Below are positions 14,833-21,387 of a stretch of 28,757 bases of DNA, in pieces. The first letter of the stretch is position 1. The number at the start of each line of letters is the position of its first letter. Source of the stretch: a virus. The notes below the pieces were generated by a model that was not told the DNA's origin, did not search any database, and worked only from the letters and a program-made list of their open reading frames with translations. Location of the stretch: positions 1 to 28,757 of IMG/VR virus record IMGVR_UViG_3300025584_000015; one strand, given 5' to 3'. The position numbers were made by a program, and so were the translations under genes.

Positions 14833-15383
14833 AAATATGTTGGGTTCTGAGTGAGCAAACCAAACCTGATGTAGTTGATATCGAGACTTTAAAAGATGTT
14901 GCACCTACATGGGGTAGTTGTAATACTCACAGGCATTACAACGTTGATAACATTGTATGTTGTGGTTATAACAAGGCTAGTGAGCTTATCACACGCAATG
15001 CCCATCACACCGGCAACCTATATGTACCTGCCCAGCATTTTATAACACTAGGCCAGCCAGCGGATGTTAACATATATGAAGGTGAATTTAAGAGCAATGA
15101 TATTAATCACAAAGATGATATCATTGCTCTTAACTTAGTAATTCAGAATTATGATATCGTTCTGTTGCTTGGATTTAGTTTAGCGAAGCCTAAGTCTAAA
15201 AATGAGCTGGATATACATAAACAAAATGCGTATCTTCATAACATTAAAACAATAATTAATGATAATAAAGATACACAGTTTGTTATTATAAACTACAGAG
15301 GCAAATTAAGTAAGGAATTTAGTGATTTAGAAAATCTAAGTAGAGATTCGTTAATAAACACAGTAGGACTTCTTACTTCTTAA
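14829..15383 (+). CDS. conserved phage protein of unknown function (WGS...LLLGF type)
   Basis: A 184-residue soluble protein: MKICWVLSEQTKPDVVDIET, then APTWGSCNTHRHYNVDNIVC, then NLYVPAQHFITLGQP and NYDIVLLLGFSLAKP. The TWGS...N-x-D-N-I-(V/I)-C block and the D-I-V-L-L-L-G-F strand are typical of a myovirus-type conserved protein, perhaps with a Rossmann-like fold, without assigned function. It is coupled to the fibre gene by ATGA. Its 3' end overlaps the convergent SAP-like gene by 11 nt. Confidence 0.65.
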   Translation: MKICWVLSEQTKPDVVDIETLKDVAPTWGSCNTHRHYNVDNIVCCGYNKASELITRNAHHTGNLYVPAQHFITLGQPADVNIYEGEFKSNDINHKDDIIALNLVIQNYDIVLLLGFSLAKPKSKNELDIHKQNAYLHNIKTIINDNKDTQFVIINYRGKLSKEFSDLENLSRDSLINTVGLLTS

Positions 15384-15636
15384 GGTGTTTTTTAATCTCG
15401 TCTATTAATGATTGTTTTTTCTTCCTACCATCTAGCTGGAGACCCAATGTTGCACCGTATTGATCTAATTCTCTCTTTGTCATCTTTTCTAGCTCTTTTT
15501 TCATATCTGATGCTTTTTTGGCAACTTTTTTCTTTACTGCTGTTTTTTTGGCAGGTTTAGTCGTTGGAAGCTTAATTGGTGTCTTAACTTCTGTTTTTCC
15601 TGTAAAAAACGATTTAATATACGTTATAAATTTCAT
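15373..15636 (-). CDS. small basic protein with H1-like tail and SAP-like domain
   Basis: An 87-residue protein. After a hydrophobic start (MKFITYIKSFFTG) comes a Lys/Ala/Pro-rich stretch (TKPAKKTAVKKKVAKKASD) like histone H1 tails. The C-terminal 40 residues (MTKRELDQYGATLGLQLDGR, K-K-Q-S-L-I-D-E-I) look like a SAP or Rho-N-like helix-extended-loop-helix motif that binds nucleic acid. It is probably a DNA-binding protein. A possible promoter reads upstream on the minus strand, and aggat precedes the ATG. It is convergent with the gene at 14829. Confidence 0.6.
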   Translation of the reverse strand: MKFITYIKSFFTGKTEVKTPIKLPTTKPAKKTAVKKKVAKKASDMKKELEKMTKRELDQYGATLGLQLDGRKKKQSLIDEIKKHLKK

Positions 15637-15952
15637 ATTTTTATCCTATTGTAAGTAGTATATTTAGTATAATGGATTACCAAACATCTTTTTCACTTGC
15701 CTATATGCTTTAATTGTATTCATTGCCGATACACAAATACATCCAAATCACTAATTATGGCTCTAATAAGAACTTTTACATATCATAAAAATGTTTAATT
15801 AGGTTTGTTGTAGTATATATGCTATTATACTTACATTAAAAGAACAAGGTATGTGTCCTTGATGTACTAGGGCAAAGAAGCGAAAGAGTTAGTAATTGTA
15901 ATTCAATGTTGTTGAGTTATATTTTAATGTTGGTTAGATAAGGAGTAGTATA
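15637..15952 (+). promoter_or_regulatory. intergenic region with probable promoter and long leader
   Basis: About 316 nt with no gene. TTGTTG near 15812 and TATACT near 15833 may form a weak sigma70-type promoter directed right. A 5-bp hairpin (caagg/ccttg) follows near 15846, and the leader ends in an AAGGAG ribosome site for the 28-residue peptide at 15953. I saw no riboswitch I could name. Confidence 0.35.
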
Positions 15953-16039
15953 ATGGAAATTTGGCGTAAGATTGGATTAATAATTTGGGTTATTTGCACA
16001 TTTGTATTAGTAGCATGGACAGTACTTGGCATAAATTGA
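15953..16039 (+). CDS. 28-residue single-TM peptide
   Basis: MEIWRKIGLIIWVICTFVLV followed by AWTVLGIN. It is a single hydrophobic helix with a charged N-terminus, preceded by a strong AAGGAG site 8 nt from the ATG, which is the main argument that it is real. It may modulate a host membrane protein, as many phage micropeptides do; no family recognised. Confidence 0.55.
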   Translation: MEIWRKIGLIIWVICTFVLVAWTVLGIN

Positions 16040-16130
16040 GCCACATAGTGGAATGAGTGGATACCATGTAACTGACCAAAATTATACGTTGGTGCCATAA
16101 CCATAAGTAATAGAGCAGAAGTTGTCAAGA

Positions 16131-16148
16131 AGAAGGAGGAGGAGGAGG
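16131..16148 (+). promoter_or_regulatory. iterated Shine-Dalgarno run
   Basis: The sequence aagaaggaggaggaggagg directly before the ATG offers several overlapping anti-16S pairings. It likely gives strong translation and is a slippage-prone GGA repeat. Confidence 0.6.
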
Positions 16149-16325
16149 ATGATTAAGGTAAATGATCTAATTATGCTGTTAAAAGAAGTCCCTGATAATG
16201 CTGAAGTTTATGCGTATGAAGGTGAGGATACTGGGCTAGTTATTAGAGATAAAAGTAATTATTGGTTTATTCGAGCCACCAATATAGGAATAGACTTCCA
16301 TACAGACGGATTTTCAGATGAGTGA
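16149..16325 (+). CDS. 58-residue conserved-looking hypothetical protein
   Basis: MIKVNDLIMLLKEVPDNAEV then YAYEGEDTGLVIRD, then a strand-rich end FHTDGFSDE. The M-I-x-V-x-x-L-I-x-x-L-x-x-x-P-x-(D/N)-A-x-V-x-x-Y-E-G pattern resembles small phage and bacterial proteins of unknown role. The ATG at 16149 is preceded by a purine run holding four overlapping GGAGG sites. An upstream TTG would add an artefactual poly-Arg stretch, so I rejected it. Its stop overlaps the next ATG. Confidence 0.65.
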   Translation: MIKVNDLIMLLKEVPDNAEVYAYEGEDTGLVIRDKSNYWFIRATNIGIDFHTDGFSDE

Positions 16326-16440
16326 GTTATGGATTTGGCCTTTATTTGCGTTTTGTGTTGCAATGTATGGTTGGATAGTATATATTGTTATCAAGAATAA
16401 AGTCTACAAAGAGGCAAACAATGCGAATTATTATACTTAA
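16318..16440 (+). CDS. 40-residue single-TM protein
   Basis: MSELWIWPLFAFCVAMYGWI then VYIVIKNKVYKEAN and a polar NYYT end. One TM helix with a basic C-terminal side. It is coupled to its upstream neighbour (ATGAGTGA overlap). A diverged, frame-broken copy of this gene and its 3' flank lies at 18333. Function unknown. Confidence 0.6.
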   Translation: MSELWIWPLFAFCVAMYGWIVYIVIKNKVYKEANNANYYT

Positions 16441-16454
16441 AAACAAGTACATAT

Positions 16455-16778
16455 ATGGATTTTAATCAATTAGTAGATACGTTAACTAATAAGTTCGATG
16501 TTGGAGGACCTATTGATATTTCGCCTTTTTTTGATAAGGGCAATAGTTGGTTGTATGATTTACTTAAAAGTTATCATCGAGTAGTGTACAATGATGATTA
16601 TAGATTAGTTTTTTATTTCGATAAAGACGAGCATCTGTATCAAAATGACCCGGGTACATTAGTCACTGCATTCCAACAGTTTGTAACCGAAATAGATATA
16701 TCTCATTTTTTTATTATTCTTATTTCAACAGATGATATTGCAGAAGATTTAGAACAGATGATATTGCAGAAGATTTAG
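16455..16778 (+). CDS. N-terminal domain fragment split from the radical SAM gene
   Basis: A 107-codon frame beginning MDFNQLVDTLTNKFDVGGPI, with RLVFYFDKDEHLYQNDPGTL and FFIILISTDDIAEDLE. The frame ends because 26 bp are duplicated at 16729-16780. Removing one copy joins it in frame through ETVRKLHSVDAVKIIHYQVN to the radical SAM protein at 16841, giving a product of about 530 residues. The domain looks like an alpha/beta module (F-I-I-L-I-S-T strand); I cannot name it. As written it yields a separate small protein with nine aberrant C-terminal residues. Confidence 0.55.
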   Translation: MDFNQLVDTLTNKFDVGGPIDISPFFDKGNSWLYDLLKSYHRVVYNDDYRLVFYFDKDEHLYQNDPGTLVTAFQQFVTEIDISHFFIILISTDDIAEDLEQMILQKI

Positions 16779-16780
16779 AA
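16729..16780 (+). repeat. 26-bp tandem duplication upstream of the radical SAM gene
   Basis: The 26-bp unit cagatgatattgcagaagat plus ttagaa occurs exactly twice, at 16729-16754 and 16755-16780. It shifts the frame between the N-terminal domain and the radical SAM core. Confidence 0.95.
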
Positions 16781-16840
16781 ACTGTTAGAAAATTACATTC
16801 CGTTGATGCTGTTAAAATCATACATTATCAAGTTAACAAA

Positions 16841-18070
16841 GTGGATTGTGAATTTTATGTACATAATAAAGAAATTTCTACAATGTGTATTTTACCATGG
16901 TTACACTTGTATGTAGGTTCTAATGCAGAAATATATCCTTGTTGTAAGTCGGATAGAGTTAAATCAATGGGGTTTATGAAAAAAGATAATACAGTTGCAG
17001 ATATTATGAACCATCAGCATTTTAACAAGATGCGAAAACGTATGTTAAATAATAAACGTACAAAAGAGTGTAGCATTTGTTATAATGAAGAAAAGCAAGG
17101 AATAAAATCAGAGAGAATTATATGTAATGATAGATGGGCTCCTCTGATCCCATCTGTGATTTCTAAAACTAACAAAGATGGTAGTTTGATTGATTTTACT
17201 TTAGTGTCATTAAATTTTGCAGGTACTAATATTTGCACTCTTAAATGTAGAATGTGTAGTGGCGAAACAAGTAGTTTGATTGCAAATGAAGAGAAAGAGC
17301 TTTTTGGTATTATGCGAAATACAGTTTCGTTGACAAATCGATATAATCGATTAACACCTTTAATAGAATCATTGCAAGATATTGAGTACATTAGTTTAAT
17401 TGGAGGAGAACCGTCGGTAATAGTCGAGAGTTATAAAATACTAGACAAGATAATTAAATTAGATAAATGTGATATTCAAATATGTTATTTTACTAATCTT
17501 AGTAGTTTAACATATAAAAATAAAAATTTATTAGACTACTGGAAGAAGTTTTCAAATATAACTATACACGTTAGTTTAGAGGCTGATAATTCTCGTGCAG
17601 AGTATATACGGCATAAAACTAAATGGATTGAACTTGAACAAAATTACACAAAGTTAATTAAGGAGTGTCCTACTGCAATTGTTAAAGTTCAATCAACTGT
17701 TAACATATATAATGCTTTTAATTTAATAACATTTCACAAAGATTGGATCGAGGAGAAATTGACTGCTGTTAACAAAATAAAAATCAACATAGTTAGTACA
17801 CCTGAATATTTGTCAATACAAGTTTTACCTACTTTTTATAAAGAAAAACTCAATAGTATGATTGATGAACATATTCAATTTCTTAAATGCTATGATGATC
17901 ACGAGGATATAGTTTTTACTTGGCAAAATATTCAACAATACATGATGTCTGATGATAAAAGCTATCTGTTGGCTAATTTTTTTACTTATACTGATCGTTT
18001 AGATAAACACAGGAATGAAAATTTCGAGAATGTGTTCCCTGAATACAGCGAGCTAAGATCATATGTATGA
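16841..18070 (+). CDS. twitch-domain radical SAM protein
   Basis: A 409-codon frame from a GTG. Residues 15-35 (MCILPWLHLYVG, then IYPCCKSD) and 75-85 (ECSICYNEE) form the Cys-rich N-terminal section typical of twitch-type radical SAM proteins. The SAM cluster motif CTLKCRMC gives C132, C136 and C139, and ISLIGGEPS is the GGEP-like SAM-binding motif. The barrel continues to about residue 300 (HVSLEADNS). Cofactor residues are complete, so it should be active. Relatives in phages and marine bacteria are uncharacterised; peptide or sugar modification is possible. The apparent GTG start is inside a longer original gene (see 16455); without the duplication there would be no start here, and no Shine-Dalgarno sequence precedes it. 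Confidence 0.75.
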   Translation: MDCEFYVHNKEISTMCILPWLHLYVGSNAEIYPCCKSDRVKSMGFMKKDNTVADIMNHQHFNKMRKRMLNNKRTKECSICYNEEKQGIKSERIICNDRWAPLIPSVISKTNKDGSLIDFTLVSLNFAGTNICTLKCRMCSGETSSLIANEEKELFGIMRNTVSLTNRYNRLTPLIESLQDIEYISLIGGEPSVIVESYKILDKIIKLDKCDIQICYFTNLSSLTYKNKNLLDYWKKFSNITIHVSLEADNSRAEYIRHKTKWIELEQNYTKLIKECPTAIVKVQSTVNIYNAFNLITFHKDWIEEKLTAVNKIKINIVSTPEYLSIQVLPTFYKEKLNSMIDEHIQFLKCYDDHEDIVFTWQNIQQYMMSDDKSYLLANFFTYTDRLDKHRNENFENVFPEYSELRSYV

Positions 18071-18117
18071 TCTATAACTCATAAGAATCTTTTTGTGCAA
18101 ATTAGTTAGTTATATAG

Positions 18118-18146
18118 TTGATCATAATGATTATTTTGACTATAAT
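18118..18146 (+). promoter_or_regulatory. sigma70-like promoter (TTGATC / TATAAT, 17-nt spacer)
   Basis: TTGATC at 18118-18123 and TATAAT at 18141-18146 with a 17-nt spacer. It follows the radical SAM gene by about 50 nt and would start a transcript reading into the small-gene run to the right. Confidence 0.6.
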
Positions 18147-18179
18147 ACACACAAGTTAAACAACATATGAGATGCACAA

Positions 18180-18323
18180 TGAATTGCAAAACTAATAAAG
18201 CTAATATGGAAGTGGATTAACCGTAATTATGATAGCATTGCATCTGGTTATAAAAAGAAAGATGGTGCTGATCCTAGATTTATCGAGAAATGTCGTAAAA
18301 AAAGGGGTAGTATATCTTTGTAA
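18180..18323 (+). pseudogene. small basic protein gene, frameshifted at an A run
   Basis: ATG AAT TGC AAA is followed by one extra A relative to the downstream open frame. If AAAA were AAA the product would read MNCKLIKLIWKWINRNYDSI, then ASGYKKKDGADPRFIEKCRK and end RGSISL. The IEKCRK helix and Lys-rich end look like a genuine small phage protein. It is the first gene after a good promoter, so a frameshift or homopolymer sequence error is more likely than chance. Confidence 0.4.
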
Positions 18324-18332
18324 TTGCGTTAG

Positions 18333-18427
18333 TATTTGCGTTTTGTGTTGCAATGTATGATATATATTGTTATTAAGAATAAAGACTACAAAGAGGCAAA
18401 CGTCGTGAAGTATTATATAGTTAAAAA
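18333..18427 (+). pseudogene. broken copy of the 16318 single-TM gene and its flank
   Basis: The segment tatttgcgttttgtgttgca and its continuation to gaggcaaac repeats 16343-16422 with few changes, but about 8-10 bp after ATGTATG are missing, so the frame ends prematurely (MYDIYCY). The repeat goes on past the stop into the AAAAACAA motif. A 9-codon frame starting GTG (VKYYIVKNK) follows the conserved agaggcaaac in this copy. It is the product of a segmental duplication of about 100 bp. Confidence 0.6.
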
Positions 18428-18480
18428 CAAATAATGAACATTTACTCGATTAATTCAGAAATTTTGATTATAATGTGTAT

Positions 18481-18575
18481 ATGACTTACTTGGAATCAGC
18501 ATTTTTTATAGTAGTATCATCGTAGTCGTGACGTTAATGGCTGTCATAGCATGGCAGTTTAATTTATGTTCATAA
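18481..18575 (+). pseudogene. small TM peptide gene with a one-base frameshift
   Basis: MTYLESAFFIVVSS ends at a TAG, but a -1 shift near 18520 restores IIVVVTLMAVIAWQFNLCS, a convincing TM helix with a short polar tail. It has the same kind of defect (one missing base) as the genes at 6098 and 6351. A TATAAT lies about 15-20 nt upstream (near 18467). Confidence 0.4.
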
Positions 18576-18593
18576 ATGAAAAGGAAAACAAAA

Positions 18594-18755
18594 ATGAGTA
18601 TTGTAGCAAAATTTAAAGTAGCATTGGAACATCCATTGTACCAAAAGTATTTCAAATGGCTTGATCTAGCCATTATCGTGGGGTTGGTTGCTCTGTGCAT
18701 ATTATACATTCAGAGAGGAGAAGATTATGTTACATACATCAAACCAAGTACTTAA
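18594..18755 (+). CDS. 53-residue single-TM protein
   Basis: MSIVAKFKVALEHPLYQKYF (basic, cytoplasmic), a TM helix WLDLAIIVGLVALCILYIQ, then RGEDYVTYIKPST. A good aaaagga ribosome site precedes the ATG. The ribosome site of the next gene lies inside its end. Function unknown. Confidence 0.6.
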   Translation: MSIVAKFKVALEHPLYQKYFKWLDLAIIVGLVALCILYIQRGEDYVTYIKPST

Positions 18756-18897
18756 AAAGACACGGTGTTTAGTTAAAAAGTTATTAAAACTTAAAAAAGA
18801 TCCGAGTTGTTATGAGCTTGATGATATCATGCAAGAAGCTAGGTATCTAGAATACGAAACAAGGGAGTTAGAAGAAGATGAAAAAGACAAGGAATGA
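18727..18897 (+). CDS. 56-residue charged helical protein
   Basis: MLHTSNQVLKKTRCLVKKLL, then KLKKDPSCYELDDIMQEARY and an acidic end (TRELEEDEKDKE). A GAGAGGAG ribosome site gives the start at 18727; the open frame extends 13 codons upstream but that part lies in the previous gene. It is strongly amphipathic, basic then acidic, possibly protein-binding. A 22-codon frame (MKKTRNEGTVGFW..., 18878-18946) overlaps its end and may be translated. Confidence 0.55.
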   Translation: MLHTSNQVLKKTRCLVKKLLKLKKDPSCYELDDIMQEARYLEYETRELEEDEKDKE

Positions 18898-18999
18898 AGG
18901 GACTGTTGGTTTTTGGTTGTGGATGGCCGCATTATATAACGATTGATTCATTCTTCGCTAAATAAAAAGACATTATTTATATAAGGAAAAAAAAATACA

Positions 19000-19179
19000 A
19001 TGAGTAAAACTAGCGAAAATTTTATAACACAATTAGAAGTATTCAACGAGAACTATGATAAGTTTGTAAACAACGGCAATAAAGCCGCGGCCACTCGAGC
19101 TCGCAAAGCATTATCTGAAATAAGCAAGTCATGTAAGACATTACGATTAGAAATTCAAGAAACTAAAAATAACATGTAG
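19000..19179 (+). CDS. histone H1-like (Hc1 family) protein
   Basis: A 59-residue protein: MSKTSENFITQLEVFNENYD then KFVNNGNKAAATRARKALSE and ISKSCKTLRLEIQETKN. The K-F-(V/L)-x-x-G-N-K-A-A-(A/G)-T-R-A-R-K-A-L-x-E-(I/L) core is diagnostic of the bacterial/chlamydial Hc1 histone H1-like family. It probably binds DNA and may compact host or phage DNA. An ataagg site precedes it. An 11-bp tandem repeat (ataacatgtag twice) covers its stop codon but does not break the frame. Confidence 0.75.
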   Translation: MSKTSENFITQLEVFNENYDKFVNNGNKAAATRARKALSEISKSCKTLRLEIQETKNNM

Positions 19180-19190
19180 ATAACATGTAG
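19169..19190 (+). repeat. 11-bp tandem duplication at the stop of the H1-like gene
   Basis: The unit ataacatgtag occurs twice in tandem, with the TAG stop in the first copy. Confidence 0.85.
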
Positions 19191-19269
19191 ATACCACTTG
19201 CAAGTACAGCAAAGCAGACCGTAGAATATGGATTAGTTGACAAATTATTATCAATCGTAAAGAAAGTGG

Positions 19270-19297
19270 TTGACATTAAAATTATACTGTGTATAAT
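19270..19297 (+). promoter_or_regulatory. consensus sigma70 promoter (TTGACA / TATAAT, 16-nt spacer)
   Basis: A perfect TTGACA at 19270-19275 and a perfect TATAAT at 19292-19297. It would produce a leader of about 50 nt before the winged-helix-like gene at 19357. It is one of the two strongest promoters in the window. Confidence 0.8.
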
Positions 19298-19356
19298 ACA
19301 GTATATGCTTAAAGCAAAGCATAAAAACTAATTTTAATTTTTACAAAGGAAACAAA

Positions 19357-19596
19357 ATGAATCAAAATCAATTTTTAGTAGATCTAATGCGCGGCACCTG
19401 TGTTACAATGACAGCAGGCTCTGCCCGCGATATGTTTAAAATCAAGAATCTAGGTGCTCGTATGAGTGATCTCCGTTCTGCAGGCTTGCGAGTTAGAACT
19501 ACACCGGTTCTAAGTGGTAAGCAAGGACGTCCACTAGTTGAATATGCTGTTTCCGCACGTGATGTAAATGGTTCTCGTGCTAGATTAAAAATGTAA
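19357..19596 (+). CDS. winged-helix/HTH-like small protein
   Basis: 79 residues with a helix-turn-helix-like core: TAGSARDMFKIKNLGARMSD then LRSAGLRVRTTPVLSGKQGR and PLVEYAVSAR. The A-R-x-x-F-x-I-(K)-N-L-x-A-R-(I/M)-x-(D/E)-L-R-x-x-G-(Y/L) helix pair followed by a beta wing is common in small phage and bacterial DNA-binding proteins. It is monocistronic: a consensus promoter upstream and a large hairpin just after the stop, so it is probably highly expressed. A regulatory role is likely but its target is unknown. Confidence 0.65.
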   Translation: MNQNQFLVDLMRGTCVTMTAGSARDMFKIKNLGARMSDLRSAGLRVRTTPVLSGKQGRPLVEYAVSARDVNGSRARLKM

Positions 19597-19599
19597 GCC

Positions 19600-19639
19600 A
19601 TTTGTCGCCTTTGTAAATGTAAATACAAAGGCGACAAAT
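19600..19639 (+). terminator. perfect 16-bp inverted repeat after the HTH gene
   Basis: atttgtcgcctttgta and its exact reverse complement are separated by 8 nt. There is no U tract on the right side, so it may be an RNA-stability or processing hairpin, or a terminator working with the next one. Confidence 0.6.
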
Positions 19640-19703
19640 TAAAAGAGATGGAAATGATAGCAGAGATATATTGTTGAATGCAATATAAGTTATGTGTTAA
19701 TGT

Positions 19704-19728
19704 AAAAGGAGCTAAAGCTCCTTTTTTT
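19704..19728 (+). terminator. rho-independent terminator
   Basis: aaaaggagc-taaa-gctcctttt followed by T residues: 9-bp stem, tetraloop and U tract. It closes the transcription unit of the HTH gene. Confidence 0.85.
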
Positions 19729-19781
19729 ATAGATCGTCTAAAGTGATTTTATAGCTTATAATTATACCAAGAGGAAAAACA

Positions 19782-19985
19782 ATGACATTAACAGGATTAT
19801 CCAAAGAACAACTAGAGTATATAATGCAATCTATTAATAGGAATCCAAACGAATGGAATAGTGAGATACGCCCACTAAAAAACTATAGAGAAGAACTTAG
19901 AAGTTGGATTAGGTTGCAATATACAGAACAATTAAAGGGCGGAGCATGGCGAAGAAGATTACGAGAACAGGGTTATACAGCATGA
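19782..19985 (+). CDS. 67-residue hypothetical protein
   Basis: MTLTGLSKEQLEYIMQSINR to LREQGYTA. It is entirely helical and charged, with a L-S-K-E-Q-L-E-Y-I-M helix at the start and an Arg-rich end (GGAWRRRLREQ). An agaggaaa site precedes the ATG. It is coupled by ATGA to the DUF3310-like gene. Function unknown. Confidence 0.6.
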   Translation: MTLTGLSKEQLEYIMQSINRNPNEWNSEIRPLKNYREELRSWIRLQYTEQLKGGAWRRRLREQGYTA

Positions 19986-20197
19986 TAGATTCCAATGATA
20001 AAGTAAATCATCCGTTGCATTATACACAAGGAAATATAGAGACTGTCGATTATATCATTGACCAGGACATGGGTTACATTGAAGGTAATATCGTTAAATA
20101 TATTACTCGATACAAGATTAAGAATGGGTTAGAGGATCTTAAAAAGGCACAATGGTACTTGGATAAGCTAATTAACACATATAAGGAGGAAGAATAA
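19982..20197 (+). CDS. DUF3310-like phage protein (MazG-neighbour type)
   Basis: 71 residues: MIDSNDKVNHPLHYTQGNIE, then TVDYIIDQDMGYIEGNIVKY and GLEDLKKAQWYLDKLI. V-N-H-P-x-H-Y, then (E)-x-x-x-Y-I-x-(D), then (G/Y)-N-(I/V)-x-K-Y-(I/V)-x-R-(Y/A) and L-x-x-L-x-K-A-x-W-Y-L are the hallmarks of DUF3310, often annotated as phage nucleotide kinase- or pyrophosphatase-related although the biochemistry is unclear. The start is the ATG overlapping the preceding stop; upstream in-frame codons belong to the previous gene. Confidence 0.8.
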   Translation: MIDSNDKVNHPLHYTQGNIETVDYIIDQDMGYIEGNIVKYITRYKIKNGLEDLKKAQWYLDKLINTYKEEE

Positions 20198-20283
20198 TGG
20201 ATATTGGATTTTTAGCAATTGTGGTTATTATGGTATTGCTTACTGTTGTGAGTATCAATAATAACAATGATAAATGGAGATAA
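20197..20283 (+). CDS. 28-residue single-TM peptide
   Basis: MDIGFLAIVVIMVLLTVVSI then NNNNDKWR. A strong AAGGAGGAAG ribosome site and TAATG coupling support translation. It ends in K-W-R codons (AAATGGAGA) with an ATG that could serve the next gene, though a better-placed ATG follows. Confidence 0.6.
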   Translation: MDIGFLAIVVIMVLLTVVSINNNNDKWR

Positions 20284-20285
20284 CT

Positions 20286-21182
20286 ATGGAAATGGATTGG
20301 AGTTATATTAGCGTTAAGTGGAAGAGATGGTTCTACCAAGATATGCCAACTGCCGCAGATGGAATGGGTTGGCATAATTGGACTGTAAAATCTAAGAAGA
20401 ATAAAGTTCGCTGGTTCTTAGCTGAAACAGCACCAGATTGGCTTCTAAGCACATTCGTCTGGCCTGTACAACGGAAGCGTGATTCATTAAGAATGCGTTT
20501 TAAGTCTAAGATGTGGAGAATTGATATCGCTACATTGGACAAGTACGAGTATCATGAGAATGATACTCAGATGCTACACGGTATGTTCCATATTTTAACA
20601 CGGTTTGTTAAAATTGAGAAAGCATGGATGCAACATTTATCTAATTCTTGGAAGGATGAGGACAACATAGAAGAAGATGGTTTTATAAAGCATGTAAACC
20701 GAGCCAGACGAGATAAAAAAACTTGGCGTAATGCTGATAAGCGTGCGTATGCTTTTAAACATCTCGATTGGGAGATTAGCTTAGGTGACCCAAAAAGTAA
20801 GAATTATGATAAAAGTTATTATGAATCAAAATACCATATTAATCCAGATCGCAAACATATGACACAAGCAGAATCAGCAAAAGAGATTAAACAGTTATAC
20901 ATCTGGTGGAATGATACAAGACCACAGCGCCCAGATCCCATGGATATAAGAGGTGATAAAGGAGTTAGTTGGTCAGAATATTGTGTATTAGATAAGCCAG
21001 CGTACGATGACAAAGGGAATGAATTAAACTTCATGGCTATATTAGGGAATAGTAGCGATGCTGATACAGAAATTTCAGATTCAGCGAGTAAAGTTATGCA
21101 TGAGGCAGAAGAGGCTTACGATAAAGAAGATGAAGAGATGTTAATTAGGTTAATAAAAGTAAGGAAGAATCTTTGGACTTAA
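20286..21182 (+). CDS. conserved phage protein of unknown function, about 300 residues
   Basis: A 298-residue soluble protein: MEMDWSYISVKWKRWFYQDM, RDSLRMRFKSKMWRIDIATL, then the helical DTQMLHGMFHILTRFVKIEK and the recognisable AKEIKQLYIWWNDTRPQRPD. The A-x-E-I-x-x-L-Y-x-W-W-x-x-x-R-P-x-R-P-D-P block is one I have seen in a family of large phages, without known function. It is rich in Trp, Lys and Asp. The start uses the ATG with ggagataact upstream; an ATG 12 nt earlier overlaps the TM peptide. Confidence 0.7.
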   Translation: MEMDWSYISVKWKRWFYQDMPTAADGMGWHNWTVKSKKNKVRWFLAETAPDWLLSTFVWPVQRKRDSLRMRFKSKMWRIDIATLDKYEYHENDTQMLHGMFHILTRFVKIEKAWMQHLSNSWKDEDNIEEDGFIKHVNRARRDKKTWRNADKRAYAFKHLDWEISLGDPKSKNYDKSYYESKYHINPDRKHMTQAESAKEIKQLYIWWNDTRPQRPDPMDIRGDKGVSWSEYCVLDKPAYDDKGNELNFMAILGNSSDADTEISDSASKVMHEAEEAYDKEDEEMLIRLIKVRKNLWT

Positions 21183-21273
21183 AAAAAAGGGTTACAATGT
21201 AAAAGATAGCAATAGGGTTAGAAGGCTAACATAATTTATATGTTAGTTTTGATGAAGAATACAGAGAAATATT

Positions 21274-21387
21274 ATGAACAAAAATTCAATTTACGCAGAT
21301 GAAGAAGCACAATTACTATTCCAGTTAGGTACAATTCGTGCATTAGATATCAAGTCTAAAAGAGTGTCAAAAATGTTCAATAAATGA
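21274..21387 (+). CDS. 37-residue hypothetical protein
   Basis: MNKNSIYADEEAQLLFQLGT then IRALDIKSKRVSKMFNK. It is helical and charged. Its stop overlaps the ATG of the nuclease-like gene (ATGA), which supports it as a real coupled gene despite a weak ribosome site. Confidence 0.5.
   Translation: MNKNSIYADEEAQLLFQLGTIRALDIKSKRVSKMFNK

Noticed and set aside
16122-16148. Poly-Arg N-terminus of the gene at 16149
   Set aside because: It is the purine-rich ribosome site read as codons from a TTG; the ATG right after it is a better start.
18878-18946. 22-codon frame MKKTRNEGTVGFW
   Set aside because: Plausible but too short, without its own good ribosome site; mentioned under the overlapping gene only.
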